Assembly: GCA_022509205.1 (NCBI GenBank)
Contig: JAFLTR010000001.1
Location: forward strand, 1 to 64,000
From: Muribaculaceae bacterium
Lineage (GTDB): Bacteria; Bacteroidota; Bacteroidia; Bacteroidales; Muribaculaceae
Direction of reading: 5' to 3'
DNA length: 64,000 bases
Under the pieces are notes generated by a model. That model did no database searches. It was not told where the DNA came from and was given only the letters and a program-made list of their open reading frames with translations. Of this stretch, positions 58,502 through 64,000 are shown in pieces; the first letter of the stretch is position 1, and each line of letters starts with the position of its first letter. Position numbers and translations under genes: made by a program.

Positions 58502-61273
58502 TCAGCCGACCACAACATTGACAATACGTCCCGGAACTACGATCACCTTCTTGATTGTTTTCCCTTCGAGCCACCTTGCCGCTTCGGGAGATTCAAGCAC
58601 AGCTTTCTCCACTTCTTCTTTCGGAGAATCTGCTGCCACATCCAGCATGAAACGAGTCTTCCCGTTGAAGCTGACAGGATATTTCACCGTGTCTTCCTTA
58701 AGATATTCCTCGTTAAATTCAGGCCATGCGGCATCTGCCACACTACCATCATGGCCCAGCTTATGCCAGAATTCCTCGGCAATGTGAGGAGTGAAGGGTG
58801 CTATGAGGCGTGTGAAGATATCCATAGTCTCCCGGTTGACAGATTTCTGTGCTCCAAGTTCATTGAGCGCCACCATAAAGGCTGCCACTGAAGTGTTGAA
58901 AGAGAAATTCTCGATATCCTGGGTCACTTTCTTGATTAGCTTATGCATCGTCTTGAGTTCCTCAGGCGTCATCGGCTTCTGTTCAGCCTCCAACGCTTTG
59001 TGGAAATGGCCCCAAAGTTTTTTCAGGAAGCGGTTGGAACCGTCGATACCGTTTGTGTCCCATGGTTTCGACTGCTCAATGGGACCGAGGAACATTTCGT
59101 AGAGACGGAGAGTATCGGCTCCATATTTCTCTACGATGTCATCGGGATTAACCACATTAAACATCGATTTCGACATCTTTTCCACGGCATAACCGCATAT
59201 ATATTTCCCATCTTCAAGGATAAACTCAGCATTTTCGAATTCAGGGCGCCATTTTCTGAACGCATCGAGATCGAGCTGATCGTTGTTCACCATGCTTATA
59301 TCCACTCGGATGGGAGTGACATCATACTGATCCTTGAGGCCTTTGCTCACAAAAGTATTGGTGTCTTTCACCCTGTAGACAAAACTGCTACGCCCCTGGA
59401 TCATACCTTGGTTCACGAGCTTCCGGTAGGGCTCATCTTTCACTACCTTGCCAAGGTCGTGGAGAAACTTATTCCAGAAGCGGGAGTAAATAAGGTGGCC
59501 GGTGGCATGTTCGGATCCCCCTACATATAAGTCGACATCCTGCCAATAGGCATTTGCCTCAGGGCTAACCAAAGCTTCATTGTTGTGGGGATCCATGTAA
59601 CGCAGATAGTAGGCGCTTGAGCCGGCGAAACCGGGCATCGTGCAGAGCTCTATCTGATATCCTTCGGGAGTCTTCCAGTTTTTTGCGCGACCCAGGGGAG
59701 GTTCACCTTCAGCAGTGGGCAGATAGGCATCCACTTCGGGCAACTGTAATGGAAGGAGATCCTCATCCATAGGATAAGCTATACCATCTTTATAATAGAT
59801 GGGGAAAGGTTCACCCCAGTATCTTTGACGCGAGAAGATTGCGTCGCGCAGACGATAATTCACCTTCACTTTGCCAATCCCCTCTTTTTCGATAAATTTC
59901 TTAGTGGCGGCGATAGCCTCTTTTACGGTAAGACCGTTTAGATTCAGCTTATCATTAGCAGAATTCATCATTATCCCCTCCTTGGCATCAAAACTCTCCT
60001 CGCTGACATCGGCACCCTCGATAAGAGGAATGATGGGGAGGTTGAAATGTTTTGCGAAAGCATAGTCGCGGGAATCGTGGGCCGGCACAGCCATGATTGC
60101 GCCTGTGCCGTATCCGGCAAGCACATAGTCGCTTATCCAGACAGGTATTTGTTCACCCGAAATAGGATTGAGGGCATAACTGCCGGTGAAGACACCGCTC
60201 ACCTTCTTTTCAATCTGGCGCTCCCTCTCGGTCTTTTTTGCCACAGCCTCAAGGTAGCGGTCTACCTCCTCGCGCCGGTCGGGAGTCACGAGCATATCCA
60301 CATACTTAGATTCCGGAGCCAGCACCATGAATGTGACTCCAAAAGCTGTATCGGCCCTGGTCGTGAAGATTTCAATATCGAAATCCTTACCCACAACGGG
60401 GAATCTCATTTCAGCACCCTCGCTGCGGCCTATCCAGTTTTTCTGGGTCTCCTTAAGGGAATCGCTCCATTGGAGAGAGTCGAGTCCCTCGAGCAACCTT
60501 TGGGCATAGGCAGAAACTCTGAGCAGCCACTGAGTCATCACTTTCTGCTCAACGGGATAACCACCTCTGACGCTAAGGCCTTCGCTCACCTCATCGTTGG
60601 CAAGCACAGTCCCAAGTTTTTCACACCAGTTTACAACACTCTCTCCCTGATAGGCAATTCGATAGTTCATCAGCACATCGGCTTTCTCTTTCTCGCTGAA
60701 GTTCTTCCATTCTTCAGCAGTGAAGCTCAATGGTTTAGACTCGGCTGCATGGAGATTTGCAGTGCCCTCCTTTTCGAAATGGGCAATCAGTTCCGAAATA
60801 GGGCGCGCTTTCTGCTGCTCGGTGTTGTAGTAGGAATTGAACATTTGGAGGAAAGCCCATTGTGTCCATTTATAGTAAGCCGGGTCGCAGGTGCGCACCT
60901 CACGGCTCCAGTCGAAAGAGAATCCGATTTTGTCGAGTTGATTGCGATAGCGGGCTATATTCTCCATTGTGGTTATCTCGGGATGTCTGCCGGTCTGAAT
61001 GGCATATTGTTCGGCCGGAAGTCCGTAGGCATCATAACCCATAGGATGAAGCACATTGAAACCCCTCTGTCTTTTATATCGGGAATAGATATCACTGGCT
61101 ATATAACCTAAGGGATGGCCCACATGGAGACCCGCCCCGGAGGGATAGGGAAACATGTCGAGCACATAGAATTTCTCTTTGGAAGGATCCTCTTTCACCT
61201 TATAGGTGTTATTGTCTTTCCATGTTTTCTGCCATCGTTGTTCAATCTCCTGATGGTTGTAGTTATTGTCCAT
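58502..61273 (-). CDS. leuS: Leucine--tRNA ligase
   Basis: [91 protein letters not shown] (KMSKS). Confidence 0.98.
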   Translation of the reverse strand: MDNNYNHQEIEQRWQKTWKDNNTYKVKEDPSKEKFYVLDMFPYPSGAGLHVGHPLGYIASDIYSRYKRQRGFNVLHPMGYDAYGLPAEQYAIQTGRHPEITTMENIARYRNQLDKIGFSFDWSREVRTCDPAYYKWTQWAFLQMFNSYYNTEQQKARPISELIAHFEKEGTANLHAAESKPLSFTAEEWKNFSEKEKADVLMNYRIAYQGESVVNWCEKLGTVLANDEVSEGLSVRGGYPVEQKVMTQWLLRVSAYAQRLLEGLDSLQWSDSLKETQKNWIGRSEGAEMRFPVVGKDFDIEIFTTRADTAFGVTFMVLAPESKYVDMLVTPDRREEVDRYLEAVAKKTERERQIEKKVSGVFTGSYALNPISGEQIPVWISDYVLAGYGTGAIMAVPAHDSRDYAFAKHFNLPIIPLIEGADVSEESFDAKEGIMMNSANDKLNLNGLTVKEAIAATKKFIEKEGIGKVKVNYRLRDAIFSRQRYWGEPFPIYYKDGIAYPMDEDLLPLQLPEVDAYLPTAEGEPPLGRAKNWKTPEGYQIELCTMPGFAGSSAYYLRYMDPHNNEALVSPEANAYWQDVDLYVGGSEHATGHLIYSRFWNKFLHDLGKVVKDEPYRKLVNQGMIQGRSSFVYRVKDTNTFVSKGLKDQYDVTPIRVDISMVNNDQLDLDAFRKWRPEFENAEFILEDGKYICGYAVEKMSKSMFNVVNPDDIVEKYGADTLRLYEMFLGPIEQSKPWDTNGIDGSNRFLKKLWGHFHKALEAEQKPMTPEELKTMHKLIKKVTQDIENFSFNTSVAAFMVALNELGAQKSVNRETMDIFTRLIAPFTPHIAEEFWHKLGHDGSVADAAWPEFNEEYLKEDTVKYPVSFNGKTRFMLDVAADSPKEEVEKAVLESPEAARWLEGKTIKKVIVVPGRIVNVVVG

Positions 61274-61338
61274 AGTAGGGACGCGGCGTGCCGCGTGGAA
61301 TATGTTTTTTTACTATTGTTATTTTTGTTGTGTCAACT

Positions 61339-62394
61339 TTATCTGTTGAGGATAAGCATAGCGTCGCCGTATGCTCCGAACTGATATTTCTCCTTTACAG
61401 CCACATCGTATGCCTTCATGACATGTTCATAGCCTCCGAAGGCGGCTACCATCATGAGCATCGTGCTGAGGGGCAGATGGAAATTGGAAACCATCGAATT
61501 GCACACTGTGAAATCATAGGGAGGGAAGATGAATTTGTTGGTCCATCCTTCGTAGGTCATGATATGGCCGTTCATACATACGGCAGTGGCGATGGCCCGG
61601 AGCACGCTTGTGCCGACGGCGCAGACATTCTTATCGTTGTCTTTCGCCTCGTTGACCATATCCACAAGAGTCTCATCCACATACATCTCCTCGCTGTCCA
61701 TGCGGTGTTTGGTGAGATCCTCCACATCTATATCCTTGAAGTTGCCTTGTCCGCTGTGGAGAGTGAGGAATCCTCTCTCCACTCCTTTTATTTCCAGACG
61801 CTTCATAAGTTCGCGACTGAAATGGAGACCGGCAGCCGGAGCCATCACCGCACCTTCATTTTTTGCGAAGATACACTGGTAGCGGTCCGCATCCCATTCC
61901 TCGACGGCACGGGTGATATATTCCGGCAGAGGAGTCTCGCCCAAAGAATAAAGGATCTCCTTGAATTCGCTGTGAGGCCCGTCGTAGAGGAATCTGAGTG
62001 TGCGGCCTCGGGCTGTGGTATTGTCAATCACCTCGGCTACCATCGAATCGTCTTCCCCAAAATAGAGCTTGTTGCCGATACGAATTTTCCGGGCAGGCTC
62101 CACAAGCACATCCCAGAACTTATTCTCAATGTTAAGTTCGCGGAGCAGGAACACCTCGATACGGGCGCCGGTCTTCTCCTTGTTGCCGTAAAGTCTTGCC
62201 GGAAACACTTTAGTGTCGTTAAAAATCATTACATCGCCGGCATCGAAATAGTCGATGATGTCTTTGAAAATACGATGAGTGATTTCCCCTGTTTTGGCGT
62301 CGAGCACCATCAGACGACATTCATCGCGGTTATCCGACGGATACTGCGCTATCAGATTGTCTGGCAGTTTGAATTTGAATTGTGATAATTTCAT
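61339..62394 (-). CDS. queA: S-adenosylmethionine:tRNA ribosyltransferase-isomerase
   Basis: [75 protein letters not shown]. Confidence 0.97.
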   Translation of the reverse strand: MKLSQFKFKLPDNLIAQYPSDNRDECRLMVLDAKTGEITHRIFKDIIDYFDAGDVMIFNDTKVFPARLYGNKEKTGARIEVFLLRELNIENKFWDVLVEPARKIRIGNKLYFGEDDSMVAEVIDNTTARGRTLRFLYDGPHSEFKEILYSLGETPLPEYITRAVEEWDADRYQCIFAKNEGAVMAPAAGLHFSRELMKRLEIKGVERGFLTLHSGQGNFKDIDVEDLTKHRMDSEEMYVDETLVDMVNEAKDNDKNVCAVGTSVLRAIATAVCMNGHIMTYEGWTNKFIFPPYDFTVCNSMVSNFHLPLSTMLMMVAAFGGYEHVMKAYDVAVKEKYQFGAYGDAMLILNR

Positions 62395-62459
62395 TTCTTA
62401 TTACTCATTATAACTCCCCGGCAAAATTGAACCTCACCGAGGTCCGGGAGTTTTCTTCT

Positions 62460-63200
62460 TTATAAATTATTTTTGTCGATATTTTCCGGAGTTTGATAAT
62501 TATCCGGGAAAGAGAGCGGTTCAGAAGCAATCTTATCCACTGTTTCCTGAATCGAGAGGCAATCATTGATATTGTAATCTCCTACCCGGGTTCGTTTCAA
62601 TCCCACAAGATGGGCCCCGCTCTTTAAGGCCAAGCCGAGATCGCGGGCGAGGGCCCTTATATAAGTGCCTTTACTACATACGACCCTAAACCTCAATATA
62701 TTGTCTTCAAAAGACAGGAATTCAATCTCAGGGATAAATATCGGTTTGGCCTTAAGTTCAATTTCATCGCCTTTCCTTGCGAATTTATAAGCCCTTTTCC
62801 CCTCGACCTTAACGGCTGAAAAAAGAGGAGGTACCTGCATTGACTCACCTTTGAAAGACTCAAGGACAGCCCTGACAGTCTCTTCATCGATATGGGAGGT
62901 GGGATAAGTGGCGTCTACTTTTGTTTCCAGGTCGAAACTTGGTGTCGTTTCCCCGAGTTTCACGTCGGCCACATATTCTTTCATACCGCTTTGGAGCTCT
63001 TCGATTCTGCGCGTTGCTCTCCCGGTGCAAATGAGAAGCACCCCCGAAGCAAGGGGATCAAGCGTGCCGGCATGGCCAACCTTGAATTTCCTGACATTCA
63101 GGCGACGCTGGATTGCGCCTCTGATACGTTTCACGGCATCAAAGGAAGTCCAGCCTAAGGGTTTGTCGACGGCTAATATTTCTCCGGTTATGAAGTCCAA
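62460..63200 (-). CDS. truB: tRNA pseudouridine(55) synthase
   Basis: ILAVDKPLGWTSFDAVKRIRGAI, KVGHAGTLDPLASGVLLICTGRATRRIEE, CSKGTYIRALARDLG. Confidence 0.97.
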   Translation of the reverse strand: MDFITGEILAVDKPLGWTSFDAVKRIRGAIQRRLNVRKFKVGHAGTLDPLASGVLLICTGRATRRIEELQSGMKEYVADVKLGETTPSFDLETKVDATYPTSHIDEETVRAVLESFKGESMQVPPLFSAVKVEGKRAYKFARKGDEIELKAKPIFIPEIEFLSFEDNILRFRVVCSKGTYIRALARDLGLALKSGAHLVGLKRTRVGDYNINDCLSIQETVDKIASEPLSFPDNYQTPENIDKNNL

Positions 63201-63292
63201 TGTTATTAAATAAGGTTTAGATTCTTTTTTCCCGATTAATCGAGATTAATCTTTTTTTATCTTGATTATTCTTGATTTTTAAATTAGTGGAG

Positions 63293-64000
63293 TTATCTCC
63301 AGAGGATACAAACTATACCCATCACGACGCAATATATCGAAAACCAGACGAGCTTTCCCTTCCTGACGAGTTCGATCATCCATTTACAAGCACAGCAGCC
63401 AACCACGAAAGATGTGAAGAAGCCGATTAACAGGCAACCAACTCCCACGCTCGTATCCCCTTGTTGAGCCGGGTCATTGACGAGTTTAAACAGATCAAGA
63501 AGTGCCTCTCCCAATATCGGGATTATTACCATCAGGAATGAGAAATAAGCCACTTGCGAACGCTTATCGCCGATCATAATACCTGTGGCGATGGTAGTGC
63601 CCGAACGGCTCAGACCGGGAAGGACGGCCAGAGCCTGTGCGCATCCTATAATGAATGCATCAACCCAGGATATATCCCTCCCTTTTTCAGCAGGCACCGT
63701 TTCCTCCTTTTCCACTATCTTGCCGTTTTCCCGGACAGCCACAGGCCACCTGTCGGAAAAGTGGGCGAAAGCCAGCAGGGCTGCCGTGACGATAAGACAG
63801 ACACCTACCAGAAGAAGACTCCCACCGAAAAATTCCTCCACATAATCCTTTAAAACGAAACCTACAAAGGCAATCGGCACACAGGAGAGAAGAATCTTCC
63901 AGACCATGTAATAGTCGGAGTCACGACGGAAAGTGAGAAACGAGACGAGTAGTTTCTTAAACATGTGCCACAACACTACAATGGTTGAAAGCACCGTAGC
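63293..64000 (-). CDS. uppP: Undecaprenyl-diphosphatase (BacA family), N-terminus beyond window
   Basis: DAFIIGCAQALAVLPGLSRSGTTIATGIMIGDKRSQVAYFSFLMVIIPILGEALLD; the reading frame continues upstream through the right edge. Confidence 0.95.
   Translation of the reverse strand, partial: ATVLSTIVVLWHMFKKLLVSFLTFRRDSDYYMVWKILLSCVPIAFVGFVLKDYVEEFFGGSLLLVGVCLIVTAALLAFAHFSDRWPVAVRENGKIVEKEETVPAEKGRDISWVDAFIIGCAQALAVLPGLSRSGTTIATGIMIGDKRSQVAYFSFLMVIIPILGEALLDLFKLVNDPAQQGDTSVGVGCLLIGFFTSFVVGCCACKWMIELVRKGKLVWFSIYCVVMGIVCILWR

Noticed and set aside
60047-61111. 354-aa plus-strand ORF antisense to leuS (and the 365-aa ORF 61288-62385 antisense to queA)
   Set aside because: They lie fully opposite strongly conserved leuS/queA genes; the translations look like mirror-frame artefacts with no recognisable motifs.

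Overview
This window looks like a Bacteroidales (probably Muribaculaceae-like) chromosome segment. Taxonomy is inferred from gene content, protein style and TTTG/TAnnTTTG promoters; it was not searched. Almost all genes lie on the minus strand. The backbone includes mnmG (partial)-ybeY, a secreted hydrolase plus outer-membrane beta-barrel pair, a surface-glycan/acyltransferase cluster, GSCFA, GH3 and MATE genes, aqpZ, a TrmH-family methyltransferase, nadA, tRNA-Pro(GGG), pgi, gpsA, lysS, folA, rpoN, queG, rnhA and pdxB. It also carries an RlmL-like methyltransferase, a complete division/cell-wall (dcw) cluster from rsmH to ftsZ without an adjacent mraZ, tRNA-Ser(GCT), gltA-like, leuS, queA, truB and uppP (partial). 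The parts most worth a second look are: (i) the ~1.1 kb gene-free interval 17.9-19.0 kb, with an extreme AT block, clustered DnaA-box-like 9-mers including a perfect 21-bp palindrome, overlapping alternative hairpins and a degenerate ~32/~96-bp repeat; (ii) the accessory island 51.2-56.3 kb between the dcw cluster and tRNA-Ser, with an atypical DFD-motif membrane kinase coupled to an AAA-type ATPase, an orphan cytosolic protein, a lipoprotein and an HTH-like protein; (iii) two gene remnants missed by the ORF track, namely a Crp/Fnr C-terminal fragment at 6495-6587 and a decayed copy of the kinase tail at 51795-52046. All calls come from reading the sequence; no database search was possible.
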